From positions 44,179,450-44,243,449 of the forward strand of contig OX359250.1 of the NCBI GenBank assembly GCA_947179485.1: a DNA stretch of 64,000 bases, given 5' to 3'. Origin of the DNA: Allacma fusca. Lineage: Eukaryota > Arthropoda > Collembola > Symphypleona > Sminthuridae. Within the stretch, counting starts at the first letter, position 1. Every line of letters begins with the position of its first letter. The notes beneath the pieces were generated by a model. That model was not told the DNA's origin. It was given only the letters and a program-made list of their open reading frames with translations, and ran no database searches. Below, in pieces: positions 51,601 to 64,000 of this stretch. The position numbers and the translations under genes are program-made.

Positions 51601-54600
51601 TCAGAAGTCCATCCTGTGAAACAGAAGTCAGTCTGAAGTAAACCTGAGGAACTATAAGGTATATGAAGGGGAGTAAACTACTAATAAGATGAAGCGCACT
51701 ACTTAAAAACTGTAAAAATAAGAGATGCAGAAACACACTACTCTCAAGAGTGAGCATTCAGTGCAAGTGGAATCAGAGGAACCACTTAGTCTCCTTCACT
51801 GTATCTCCACTGTAGACTCCAAGCCGTGACGAAGAATAATTGTAAATATTGTTGTGATTGCGAAAATATTTTTTTTTAAATGGATGAACAACATTGACAA
51901 AAAGTGTGTTGGAAAACTTTTAATTTGAATCCTCTCAAATACCTACATTTCACGCATTAACTTCGTTACAGTTAATTATATGTGGACATAGTTGATGTCA
52001 GTCAATTAAGTACGTGAAGGGTATTTTGAATTGGAATTAAAAGCTCAACTCATAACTATACATACGTACGAATCGTATGAGATGATAAAGGATCAGTACA
52101 GTAACAAGTTAGAAAGTTAAGGAGATATTTTTACTTAGGATGCATGTTTGTTTAAAAAAACCAAAATGAGACATTTTTCACCGTGAAAATCAAGGAGTGA
52201 ACCAACAAGACTCAAATTAAGTCATAAATTGAATCAAGAGGAAAAGTAAATAGGGCTCCTGGTGTCCCCCCCGTCAAAAACGATTTTTCAAGTTGAGACT
52301 TCAATCCCTACTTTGAAGTATGGCTGACGGCGTGTGAATTTTCTTAATTAAATAGAAATTGTATTAATGAGACTCAAATTAGGCTCTACAGAATGGAGAA
52401 GGCAAACATGATTTAACTAATCGGCCTCTCACACGCAACATCCCAGGATCTAAGCCTTCATTACTATTCACGACAGCAATGTGGGGAATTCCCTAATTGA
52501 TTTGATGCGTGTAGTTTTTTCTCTCATTCACCTACATATTTTTTTTTAAATTCCCAATGGCTCACTGACTCCCACACAAGTAGTAAGATCTTCGTGTTTG
52601 GAATGATGCTGAAGGAGCGTCATGTGCAATGGCTCTATTTTGTCATCTGCAAATAATGTCCAACATATGACTGGTGATCACTCATCTACAATACCATGCA
52701 TTCAGTATGCTCTAATCCGCAATTCCATGGGCCACCTTGTGTTGAGATGCTTATTATACTGCCCCAAGTGTAATTGTGCACAGGTCAGTTCCCCAAAAAT
52801 CAATTGGTACTTGCCCATAGCTTGGAGCCGTAATGGTTACCCACAGGACCATGGACCATAGCTATAATCTCTTTCACGCAAGGAGCATGCCAAGATGATA
52901 CTGCAACTCCACTATAGTCAACTGTACTAACAGCAGATTATCATTGTAATAAATATGTGAGACATGGCCAAGAACCAAAACAAAAGTTATGATAACGGTG
53001 TTGAGAGGTCTAGCTCTGGATAAAGGAAGAGACATGTTGTTATTAGTCTGACGGAACAGGATCTTCTGTGTGTACAGCTTCACAAGCGTAAATAAACCTC
53101 GTGTGAACATACTTTTTGAAGGAGGTTTGGACACTATGTACCCAACATTTAAAAAAAAACTATTTATTTGTGTAATACTATGCTACGGTATGAAAAAAAT
53201 TAAGGAGCTCAAAATAAAACAGACATATGGGCTTGAACTAATCTGATAGTAAACAATGCACCTGCTCCTACACTACTAAAGGTACTCACTCCATGTGTAC
53301 CTACAATAGAGTTAAAATCTCATATACAACTGATTGAGGAAGGACATGCCAAATCTTATTTTTAGTATGTAGTCTGTATAGAGTTGAACAAAAAAAAACT
53401 AAGTTAACATTGACCCTAATGTCCGTGGAGCACTGTGGAGTTGGAGAATACAACTTTTGAAGTTTTTACGCTTGTACTCCCTCTCTCAGCCGTTAGAGTA
53501 AGAGCTCCACACATAATTTAAGGGAAGTTAAATGTTACCCACAATTGAGCACCAGTGCGACATTTTGAGAACAAATACATGGGATTTGCTTTGGTTCTAA
53601 AAAGGAAATCACACTGCTAAGGGTTGGAGTCTCACTTATTCCTCCTGTAAGAATTGAGGCACATCGATATAATTCCCATAAGTATGAGACTACCCCCCGA
53701 AAAATACCATAGATTACATGAGATAGGAATTGTTACATGTTCACAAGTTGTAATGGAATGTAAAGGAGGATATAACGACAAGTGGTGGAATAAGGAAGGA
53801 CAAAAGCGTGAAAATCTTACAGTAGTGTAAACAAGAACTGAGTCTTTATTCCCAATGTGTAGGACTGCAATAGGTTAATAGTGGAACCCCTGCCCACCTG
53901 TTTCTCTCGACTTGATTCCCATTGCTGTTGTACTTGCTTGGAGACTGTGGAGTCTACTACTCCTGTGTATGTACCTGTATTGGGATCAGATTGAGACTTT
54001 TACTGACGATATGTATTTGAGCTAGGGAATGTATGTATATGTACATATAGGACAATTAGTTGCCGACAGCTGAAGCGTGCTTCATCTGACCGTCGAAATT
54101 CTTTTGTCTCCATTGTGAGTCTCAGCAGATAATGTTGACGGACTGGTTTTAATTACTTACTAAACCTTTGAGTCAGGAGTTGAGAGACTCGTAAGTACGG
54201 TCATTAGGGCTATATTAAATTAGGAGCAGTCCAATGGAATTATGGAGGTCCTTAATATATTATTGTCCACTATCGCAAATAGTACCTGTCAGATTTTTTT
54301 TTTCGTACAAGTTCTTTATACAAATACCATTACTGTATTATCATTATTATTATTACCCTTCTTGTGTCCTGACATTCCTTTGAATGACCGAACCTTACTA
54401 CAGATATAACAATTAGTCCTCAAGTGAGTCTCCCTATGTGTGCCTCAAACAACACCCAATGGCATACAAAAAATCTTTGACTCAAGATTAAGCACTTACT
54501 TCGAGAATAATTCGATGGGGATCTGAGACTTTGTGGAAACATATGTAATTGGATGTGGTAATATGTTAGCATGAACAAGTGGAGGAGATATGTGGAGATA

Positions 54601-57600
54601 AATTGAGTCAATGAATGCCTGTTCAGTAGCTCATGGATTTTGAGCCAGCGTTGATAAGATTGACAAATTGCCTTTAAAGACCTAGTTTTTAGACATTACA
54701 GCAGGATACTTTCTCGTATTAGACAAATCTAATCATGAAGGTTAATTGGGCGTAATTAAGGTTACATCACAATGGACTCTCGGTCAATAGTATTTGTTTT
54801 TCAGGTACATGACCAAGAGTCATACATTGTCGATGGATATGTTTCCATTTCGTACAAATGCTTCCTCCCCATGCATGTAATCTGTGTGAACGTAATGAGA
54901 AATTAAAACCGAATAAATATGCACAGCCCTAGGATTTGAAGGAGTTTGATTCACACCTCCATAACTCCAACTGCGATTCGTTTTGACGCTCAAAAATTAT
55001 TTTGTACTCAAAAATTTCCAAGCCTTCCTGCACAAGAGTGTAGTTCCTTGTCTGTAAAGTGAAACTTATTTTCACACTAGAAATAAGAAATTCTATGCCG
55101 AAGGGCATCTTATATGGTAGGTTAAGAATCAGATTTGGAAGAAAAAAACCACAAAAAATAGAGAGCTTTCATTGTTCCTCAGTCAATCGATCCCCCTCCA
55201 TTTTGTTCTGACTGTCAAATGTATCAGGAGTTTGAGGGGAAATGGGATTAATTCTGGAATAATTTCCTCTTCTAAAGTCTACAGCACACTCTCGTCTTAA
55301 ATGTGTGCTCTGATTTTGTAAAAGGGCTTCAACTCTCGCATTACAAAAGTTTTAAATGACACGTGGTAATTGTCTGAAGGCAGTGGCGTTACAGACATCA
55401 ACTCAGTGAGATACTGATAGCCAGGATTAAAAACACCTTGTGCCTTGTGAGAAACAGGTACTTTTTAATCTAATTGAAATCCATCGGAGTATTCAAATAA
55501 ATACAGAGGAGATGCTCATGTACATTCTTTAGAGTAGGACTTCGGCAGCTGAAGGTTTACCCCCTTGTCAAGTCAGATCAAATTGTAGATTGAAGACTGA
55601 GATTATCCTTCACCTCTCCTATGGTATGCACATTATACATCTGCGAAAAAATAGAAGGCAAAAGTCTCTGAGCCGTAACGTAGACATTGAACAGATGAAC
55701 AGTTGGCCGTATACCTACAGTCCTATTCTATGTATCTACGTCTGTATGGAAATGAACAATTTAAATAAGCACTCAGAGCATTCGCTCCGCGCTATCATTT
55801 CATGTAGTAAAAGTGATAAACCTGGTCACAAACATTTTAACTCAAGAAATATAAACCGTGTAAAAATCTTAAGTCATGAGTCTATTTACATATCATAACA
55901 CAACGATGCGTGCAGTAACACATGTAATTTTTGAAAAATATCAAACGGTGAATTTTGTTTTTTTGCAATCCCCCTTGCCTTTGTACTTACTTTGAATTTG
56001 GTCGTCTCTCGTCCATACATCCGGCGGATTCCTTATAAGTATCTATTTCTAAATTATTTCATATTCGTCATCTTATAACTCCGACTGTAGACAGGCTCAC
56101 TGACATTGCAAGTCTACATACTGAAATTTGGAACGCCTCGGAATTTCCCTCGCTATGAGTTTCATAATACTAATTACTATTGTAAAATATTCGTTGCTTT
56201 TGATTACTCCCAGCAAAATTGAGCTTCTATATGTGTCTACATAGGTCATTATGCACATGGTGGGTTCTAGCCGCCCCTCAGGCACCATCACTGATTTGGT
56301 AGTTCTTGTAACGGCTGGTCAATGATGTTATTGTTATGAAACAAAAATGGGATTTTGTTTATGCTAACTGTTCTTATACACAATTCCCTACAATAACTAT
56401 TATTCCCCTCCTAATAGATTTTCCTATTGAGCTTCGACATCCCTAGTTGGTAAGGTCTTTCAAAGGAATGTGCATCTATGTGAGCATATGAGCATCGACA
56501 CTATTAATAAATTACCCAGAACTTCCGGCAAAATCCGAAAGCCCGGTGAGCCGTATAATGAATGCCATCTGGAAGATTAGGAAACAATAATACAATAATT
56601 ATTTGCTATTAAAAATATAGCGGATAAATTTATATAATATCCGCTGGCAACAAGAGAAATGATTACAAATAAATAAAACATCTACTACATATACATACAT
56701 ATGTATGTAATTATGTAAACACTGTCAAGATAAAGCACCTGCACATCTCAACTTTTCCTCGTGATTCTCAATTATTACATTTTGCGATATATATATATAA
56801 TTATATGTATATATATATATATGTAATTATATAAGAGCCCCCTGATTGTCAGAATTAGGACCTCACTGTAATCTCCGGAAGGAAAAGTGTAGCATTCAAA
56901 AGCAATCATTACAGTCATCCCCCCGTTTGTATGTGCAATGAATAATTGTATACCTAGATCCACTCTATATATTAAATTGCCACCCTGGAATCGAATCATG
57001 CAATGATGGACTCATTGAGTAAGTTATGTAGAATGCTGTGAAATTTAGATATTCTTCCAGTGAGTTCACTTCAATAATTTAATGGGAAGAGTTACGTGTG
57101 AATTTATGATTTTGTTATTGCATCTCAGAGGATTTCTGACAGATGATGTTACGCAAGGAGTATACTTATTTAGTACTGTACACGTGGAAAATACTAAACA
57201 GATGGGATTGGAAATCTAATGAAGATTCTTTGGTGTAGTATGGGGCTCACATTATAATGAGTCGAGTAATAAAGTTGCGGAATAATTTTAATGGAACGCT
57301 AGATATAGATATGTAGTGTAGAGATTTTGCTGATGGAGAAGTCGTGGCCTGTGTATAAGGTTATTGAATTGGAGAGACTATGAGAGTCATACAACGAGAG
57401 CCAAAGACAATACAGAGTGTAGGAGAAGGCAATTGAAAACACTGGCAAGGATGAAGAGTTGGAAGGGATAAAAAGATTACATAAATGCAACAAAGGAAGC
57501 AGACAGTTCTATAATTGAAAAATTAATGGATCCTTTCACTGTGGAGAAGAAGTGAAAAAGTTTCTTCTCTCTATGTACATCTTCTTCATTGAGGCTTCCC

Positions 57601-60600
57601 CCCCCCCTTTGAATGTTCCCTAGAATATTGTTTTTAATTCTTTTCTGTTTATGGCTACAATGCTGGTTTGTTTGCAAACTTAAGTGAATAGACCCTGCCA
57701 GGCGGTAAACCTACCAGAGATTTGATGACACACAATCATCCAAACAATTACAGAGAATTTCCCTCATAGGATTTTCATTCAATTTCCGAAGCACTCAAGT
57801 AAAAGTTGGTCTCAAGAGGAAGGAACCTCCTAATCCGTTTTGTTCTGTAATTTGATGATGAATGTCAGCCCTGCTCGCTCATATACCTACACCATACATA
57901 ATTCCCGACACGTTCCTGACTGTCCATTTTTTTTGTGAGGGGCTCCTAAAACATTGAGAATATCGAAGGGTACAGTAGAAGGGATTTCAAGATGATATTG
58001 AATTTGCATATAGATTTTTACATTCAAAGATTCGTTTAGGAATTAATATTAATTGAGCGGAAAGAGCTCAGATTTAATTTGGAAACTTACTTATTTTTAT
58101 ACTTGAAAGCTCTCACATGTTTCATTATATTGTGCAACTTGAGTATTTTTCCATCGCGTTCCGTTTCAGTTGTTTCCATGAATGAGTGATTGACAGCGAC
58201 AGCTCCTTCATTCAGTATGACTTATCATCTTCTTTTTCGTCGTCTTTCCATTTTTAGCATCACTGCACTTTGTATTACCTGTAACAATGAGGAGGCATGC
58301 CAGACCTGAGATTTATATTGTGTGCGGTATGCTACTCCCATGGAATTCCTTCCATCCTTACATATATATCATTCACACGGTGCTGGCTTGGGATGCATCT
58401 GTTCTATCTGTAAAATAAAAATAAAAATATCAAGACTCAATGCAGAAAGTTTTCCTTGAAACTTCTCCTGAAGATTTTAAACACAAATACAGGCTAGTAA
58501 TATTCAAGGGAATCTTGTATACATAATCGGAGTAACAATTTAAAATCGAATTAAATTTTTAGTTCGAGAACCTCACATGATTAATTTGATTTGGTCCAAG
58601 TTGGTTGAATGGGGTCTAATAAAGTAGGTTCTATTCTTATAACTTCATATTTACATTCTGAAGCAGCTGGTAAGGAGATGAGCGGATAATCCAGTAAAGA
58701 AATTTTTTGGCGACAATTGAGCTTCTTTTGTGGGTGTGGGAGAAACATGCATATGAGATTGAAGGAAATCTTATATGTAGGCATGGATAACAAAAGCTAG
58801 GAACTTTCGATTTTTCTTTCAGAACTACATATCTCAATAGAATTTTATTCCCTCTTTTATCATAATTCCTGACTGTAAGTTTTGAAGTGTGTCCCCCTCA
58901 GATACATACAGCCGAGCAGACCTGAAGATACTACTTGTACATTTAATGGGCAGTTACACGAGCCCAGCTTTTACATATACTAAAGGTAATTAATATACGG
59001 AGTCCTGCACTTTGTCAGCTTGATTTTATAACTTGGAGGGAGGTGTTGTACAAACCTTTACTTGCTGGTGCATATTTATTAGCCAATGTCTCCTGAATTT
59101 TCTCTGAGGTGAATTTTATACGTATGTACTGACTTGATGGTGAGACTCTGTCCTAAAATGTGGCTTGTCCACAATGTTTTATGTCTCACATTAAATGTCA
59201 GGCTCACTTTTGGCGGCGAGAGGCTCGTAGCGGAAAAGGAAAGGGATCTGGGCTGGCGATTGGAGTTACAATCCTGCCGCTGATACTGCTATAATTATGT
59301 AGCTATAAATGTACCATTTGTTTTCCTATTCAACCATAAAAATATAAATTCTCTGCAAATATCCGAGTGGTTTTTTGTTCACTGAACATTGACTCACCAA
59401 CGTGATTATGCAACACAGATTGGATAGGCTGGGTCGGTTATAGCCTTACAGGATCCCTCGAAACGTTTTCCTTCCATTTGTCCTCCTCTCAAAGACAACG
59501 GAAGTAAGTCAATGCCCATGATATTTCAGAAATTTGATTTAACGGATTTAAATCCAATTTTAGTAATTACTACAATCAAAACATCGGCAAATCTTGAGGC
59601 ATATTTTTCATTTCCTCCTTACAAGGACATTCAGTTTTGCTGAACACTTTGTTTAAAAGTGCTGTTATTTAAACTGGCTCAGTAAGTGTTATAGTACAGG
59701 TCAAGGGATACCAGATCCTGGAGAAATCCTCATTTTTTGCACTGTCAATGATCAAATAATAAGGAAAAAATCGGAAACTATCTTGCTCAAATGTACGTAG
59801 ATGGGTAAGTGACAGCAAAAGGAAACAAGTTCTGTAAATGTTACATTCCTACAAGTAGGAATGGAAAGCAGTGTCAATCGCATCCCACAACCCTCAACAC
59901 TTGAGCTATTACGTGTAAGATTTGAGTGGACACGTCCAAGGAGCTGGGAGTTAATTGTAAGCAAAATGTTCCACTTGATCAAAAACCGCCAGTGTTTATT
60001 GATGCTATTTATGGGGAAGCGATTGGGCAAGACGGTGATAACTCCCCGCTCTGTCCACTGCGGCTTTTTAAACTCTCCTGATCTTGTTCTTGCTAGAAAG
60101 CAGTCTATGTATCTGTAAGCTTATTATTGCAACATTGTTCTATTTCTCCAAGTACACATGAAGGTAAAACTTCCTGCGCAATCTGTACGTGATTGTCGAC
60201 AGATACCTTTGCGTTTCTTGTCAAAAAACTTTTTGACGGACTAAATGGACTCACATTTTTTGCTGAAGGAAATCCTGGGAAATGATAGAAAAGCAAACTG
60301 TGATTTAAAATAAAAACGAAAGAAAACGTTACTAATTAACTTAAGTGTTTATCATTTAGGGCACAACCTTACGTGTATGTAGAGATAATGAGTGCAATAA
60401 TTATATATAATAATTCTATGGGAAAATTAACCATGCAAATTTAATTCTCTGACTAGGGGAAATGATTTATGACGAGAGACTATTAGCTACTCACAATGTG
60501 AAATTTAATTTTTACAATTATATTTGCAGGATGCCAATTTTATCCCCTTGGGGAGTACCTCCGCTTCGTGCGAATACCCGAAAATTTACGAGTGGGAGAA

Positions 60601-63055
60601 CGGGTAATGAATGTGGAGGTTCAGCACAGGAAGAATCTAACTTTAGAGTCTGTCGACAAGGTGAGAAATCTTTTTTTTATTATATGCATTTAGTTATAAG
60701 AGAGACTACCGAGGTATTTATTTCCCTTCGTATTGTTTGTTCGTACCGTGGGACTCTCAATTAATTAAAAGACATAATTCTAAACCCATGAATTCATGTC
60801 TCTATGGGTACTTAACAAATGTTATTACTGGCTTCACCGAGTGCCAAAGCTTTTGTAGCTTATCGTCTGGGCAGAAGCTTTCTTCTGAGAGTTTATTCTG
60901 TATTTTTCCTACCATTTCTCGTGCACTGTTTGGATTCTGTCCTGCCTCATTGTGAAGTCCCTTGAATGAGGATAACAATGCCAAGTTTCCCATTGAGACT
61001 TAATGCTCACTGTGATCATAGCCCAGCGATGAGGAGCTGAGGATGAGAGGGATTCAAATGGAAGAAAGTTTTGTAACACTAACTCCTGAGTTTCTGTATT
61101 TGCTATTGTGGTTTGAAGTTGTGGAGTGAATTTTGTTCCTTGCAGGTGCATAGTATGCATAGATATAAATACGATATGTAAATAGGCAATGTCTAAGAGC
61201 ATGGGACAATGTGTTGTTGGTAAATGTATAGAGGATTAAACGTCGTGCGTGTGTACTAGCAGATCTATACAATAGGGAAACTATATGTGTGAGTGAGATC
61301 ATATAAAGCTGGGTTGGGAATTAGCGGAATGGTTCTGTGTAGTATTTACTGGCATACAAATATATTGTTTGCAGTAACACACAAACTATAATAATAATTG
61401 TACTCAGTGTTTTATCATCAGCCCCCAACGACTCACCCAGCTTATTGTAACTGAGGCATTTAATTTCTATTTTCACCTTAATTTAGTGGGAAGCTCCTGA
61501 GACTCAATGGAGTTTGTAGGGCCTTCCTAAAAGGATTTGTGTAGAAAGTAGAAGTATTTGAGTACTACAGACTTATATCACAATTAGTTGCATATTGTGA
61601 CGATAACGGCCATGCAGGGATTACTCTTGTCTTCAATGTAGCAAAGCAATATTGTTTACTTTTCACCTCCCTGTCGATCATGCCAAGAGCTTATTAGACC
61701 AGGATTACATGCTTACAGGCGGAATGGGATCAAAAGGAGCCTCGTAACATTCGAACCATTCACAAACTCTCCGTTGAACAACAATACTGACATATGTTTT
61801 GGGAATTGTACTCCAACCGTAAATAATCACTGTTCAGTTCAAAGAATCATACTTTCTTCATCAAACTCTGCTCTTAATCTTTCTGGTTGTAACTCCTGAA
61901 AAAGCATTACAAAACGATTGGAGATGTATGTAATTTTTTTTTTTGGGGGTACTCAATGGGATCTTTTGTTTATCACAGGGAGATGATGCCAAGTATTTTC
62001 TACTCTCTGAAATCAATCCTAATTTAGTGGAAATCAAGCTGCGGAAAACTTTGGAAAATATTGTTGACAACGACACTCCACAGAATATTCTCAAGTTTCG
62101 CCTCATATGCATTCCAGATGAGCAAGAAACGGTAATTTCTAATCCTAGTCGTGAGACCAGTGGTCAGTAGTCATTTTAGTTGTAGAACCCTTCAAGTCAT
62201 TGTACCTAAATGTATAATTAAAAAATATTCTTGAGTGCCCATGTATGTGTATGCAATTTGTAATAATAATTTTTTTTCAATGAGAATTTTATTTTTTGAA
62301 ATGATGTCCTTAACAATATTGTCTTTAATCTCGTCACATTCCTGGTTTTGACAGACCCCGTCGTTCCTGTCAATAACGGTTTACGTTGAAGGTAAAGCTA
62401 CGTCTTTATAATTTATAAATTTTCCAGAACATTACCATTTATTTAATAGAGGCTCGACGCCCTGATTCTTATTTTGCTATGGAAAGTGTCAACTATAGGC
62501 ACACATATAGATGGGATTATGAATATATAAATCTGTTTTTCATGATTAGATGTAAACGACAACCGGCCACAATTTTTGAACCTGCCGTATCACGTCACAG
62601 TGGAAGAACTAACCCCAATTGGTAAGAGAGTACTCTTGGGTTAACAGTGAATACTTTTTATACAATGGTTGTTCTATTTTCGAAGGAACTACTAATGTAA
62701 TTATGTATGTATGAAATTTACAATTTTTAGGACTCACTGTATTCAGGGGGATCCAAGCCATTGATTTGGATAAACCGTAAGAATTAGAACCCTTACTCTG
62801 ACGCTTACAGTCGGCAATAATTATGTTGATTTCTTTTAAATGAGTTAACTAAGGGATTTGCACGATAAATACAACGGGAATGTTTGAATGATTTGCAGAA
62901 ATACAGCCAATTCAGACATAAATTTCTCCATAGTGGAAGGTAATGATGATGGGAAATTCACACTGGAGAGTAGTCATCGCGCAGCTTTAGTTGTGAAAAA
63001 GAGTTTGGACTACGACTCCGGAGATCATGAGTTCCGTCTCAAGATCATGGCATCG
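42564..63055 (+). CDS. Cad99C/protocadherin-15-like cadherin, 5' part (continues past window)
   Basis: Seven exons join in frame: 42564-42663, 60530-60660, 61979-62131, 62355-62391, 62550-62621, 62731-62776 and 62899-63055, giving the first 232 residues. A signal peptide (about 1-33) leads into EC1, which begins CQFYPLGEYLRFVRIPENL and keeps HRKNLTLESVDKGDDAKYF. The EC1-EC2 linker is EDVNDNRPQF (140-149), a classic calcium-binding DxNDNxP motif. EC2 starts HVTVEELTPIG and holds AIDLDKP and KKSLDYDSGDHEFRLKIMAS. The NELTPVG-type start of EC2 and the non-classical EC1 match the Pcdh15/Cad99C family rather than classical cadherins. In Drosophila, Cad99C sits on apical microvilli and controls their length. 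In vertebrates Pcdh15 forms tip links. The remaining repeats, TM segment and tail lie outside the window. Confidence 0.85.
50234..50250. repeat. (GT)n microsatellite
   Basis: Eight uninterrupted GT units within the cadherin intron. Confidence 0.9.
56786..56833. repeat. AT-rich palindromic microsatellite
   Basis: Two (AT)n runs flank aattatatgt and continue into tgtaattatata, so the stretch is largely self-complementary. Confidence 0.85.
60530..60660 (+). CDS. Cadherin exon 2: EC1, first half
   Basis: The acceptor tttgcag and the donor gtgaga bound 43 codons plus the split Gly. The segment LRFVRIPENLRVGERVMNVE is the A/B-strand region of an EC1 in which PEN and VGE are conserved across the Cad99C/Pcdh15 group. 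It ends HRKNLTLESVDK, with an NLT sequon. Confidence 0.86.
61979..62131 (+). CDS. Cadherin exon 3: EC1, middle
   Basis: The acceptor atcacag and the donor gtaatt bound 51 codons in phase 0, starting GDDAKYFLLSEINPN and ending FRLICIPDEQET. The frame continues upstream through the intron without meaning. The exon includes a DNDTP stretch characteristic of the strand D/E loop region. Confidence 0.86.
62355..62391 (+). CDS. Cadherin exon 4: EC1 G-strand (37-nt exon)
   Basis: The very small exon TPSFLSITVYVE lies between the acceptor ttgacag and the donor gtaaag, phase 0 in and phase 1 out. It gives the last EC1 strand before the calcium linker. Confidence 0.82.
62550..62621 (+). CDS. Cadherin exon 5: EC1-EC2 linker and EC2 start
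   Basis: The acceptor tgattag and the donor gtaaga bound 72 bases. The exon encodes DVNDNRPQFLNLPYHVTVEE and ELTPI, that is, the calcium-binding linker and the A strand of EC2. Confidence 0.9.
62731..62776 (+). CDS. Cadherin exon 6: EC2 (46-nt exon)
   Basis: The acceptor ttttag and the donor gtaaga bound GLTVFRGIQAIDLDKP. The DLD is the calcium-ligating DxD-type motif of EC2. The exon leaves phase 2. Confidence 0.85.
62899..63055 (+). CDS. Cadherin exon 7: EC2, continued
   Basis: The acceptor tttgcag and the donor gtaatc bound NTANSDINFSIVEGNDDGKF and then LVVKKSLDYDSGDHEFRLKI. The LDYD pattern corresponds to the LDxE motif of cadherin repeats. The frame ends in phase 0 and the next exon lies beyond the window. 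Confidence 0.88.
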
Positions 63056-64000
63056 GTAATCCCTGCCAACTTAATTTAATTTATAATTATTAACCATCAT
63101 TTTCTGTGTTTCTCAAACTTTTGAAGCGTTAATTAACGACACTGGAAATGGTATTATCAATTATAGCCTTAGTTTCATTGGACTGGAAATGAGTAGACAG
63201 AAGCATTTAACAGTTAAGGATGTTTCAGCTTGCCCCGAATTGAAGGATAATAATTTTCATGAGCGCCTTGGCGACACATTGCTAATGGTTTCAGTATCTG
63301 TAGATCATTTCTTATGATCCAAAATCTTCAGCTGAATTCTAAACATGTTTTTGAGTACTCTTGTAATCCGTAAACAAAATTTCAAAGGAACAATAATTGA
63401 AAATGAGGGGATTGGCAGTCACTGTCTTCCTTACGTTTGTGTACACAATGTTAGCATGTAAATGAGGGATGCATTTGTGGAGATTTGTTATGAATGCTAT
63501 TTTTAATACTTTGCTAATTCTATAATCAAAGGAGCCTTCCATCGTGCTTTATTGCTTTTCTACTTTATCAGGACACTCAGATCACCTGTGGTGTATTGTT
63601 AATTGGTTTTGCGTAATCCCGGTTCTGTACTCCCCAGACGCGAGTCAAATGATGACATTTATTGGCAGTATGTTGTAGATAGCTATTTATGGAAGAGTCT
63701 TTAATTTCATTAGTTCATTCCTAGCAGTCAGTCTGTCAAGTATGTGCGTGTTTACGATGGAGGTCGATGCAAAAGGAAATACCCAAAATACTTGACAAGT
63801 GAATCATTACATGCCCAATTAAAAAGGAAAAGTGAACATCTTCAATGCTTACATATGTACTAAATTAATGTCCTATTTTGCCCCTTAAAACTATTGAAGT
63901 CATCATTTTTTATTTAACAATTGATTGAGATGAATTTAAGTTCATCAGTTTTTCTTTTCATACTGGAATAATTATTACTAATTGATAGTTGAAGACATTT
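63056..64000. other. Intron of the cadherin gene (partial)
   Basis: This begins at the donor of the last visible exon. I saw no further cadherin-like coding segment before the window ends. Confidence 0.6.

Larger units (their letters stand above)
42664..60529. other. Intron 1 of the cadherin gene (17.9 kb)
   Basis: The stretch runs from the donor gtgagt to the acceptor atttgcag. I found no recognisable nested gene on either strand. It contains microsatellites (43056-43073, 50234-50250, 56786-56833), poly-T and poly-C runs and many short open frames that look like chance. First introns of this size often hold regulatory elements, but I cannot see any directly. Confidence 0.6.

Noticed and set aside
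1-64000. tRNA genes, rRNA and CRISPR arrays
   Set aside because: No cloverleaf-compatible GGTTCRANNCC box with a matching A box, no rRNA core sequence and no regularly spaced repeats were seen by eye.

Overview
This is AT-rich nuclear DNA from a metazoan, most likely an arthropod. It has GT-AG introns from 85 bp to almost 18 kb, long intergenic stretches full of microsatellites, eroded DNA-transposon remains, and genes recognisable only as exon chains. The protein families fit an invertebrate: a TTD14-type protein (TRPL translocation defect 14, first described in Drosophila) and a Cad99C/protocadherin-15-type cadherin. The style (dispersed ATATGTACATA and TAATTATTATT words, many poly-T tracts) made me think of a crustacean such as a copepod, but that is only an impression.

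Layout, with all confident genes on the + strand: (1) 1-2525, no recognised gene. (2) 2526-8672, a complete seven-exon tetraspanin. (3) 8673-20700, about 12 kb without a confident gene, holding a decayed Tc1/mariner transposase fragment (14736-15050, minus) and a possible pogo/Tigger-like remnant (19184-19860). (4) 20731-23671, a likely 5' UTR exon followed by the two coding exons of a ttd14 orthologue (468 aa), with a polyadenylation signal near 24273. (5) 24300-42560, about 18 kb without a confident gene. It contains a diverged inverted-repeat structure (25099-25637), a G-quadruplex-type run (35571-35595), a perfect 28-bp palindrome (37788-37815) and a possible unrecognised membrane-protein exon (40564-40758). 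(6) 42564 to beyond the end, the 5' part of a Cad99C/Pcdh15-type cadherin gene. Its signal-peptide exon is separated by a 17.9-kb intron from six exons that encode EC1 and most of EC2.

The three genes do not form an operon or an obvious pathway. Tetraspanins organise membrane microdomains. TTD14 in flies acts in light-driven traffic of the TRPL channel. Cad99C/Pcdh15 is a microvillar (stereociliary in vertebrates) cadherin. I rebuilt the exon chains by hand from splice sites, reading-frame phase and family motifs. I found no CRISPR array, rRNA, convincing tRNA or prokaryotic-type feature, and no evidence for a wholly new system. The best leads are the alternative donor in the tetraspanin EC2 loop and several strong but unassigned splice-bounded open segments.
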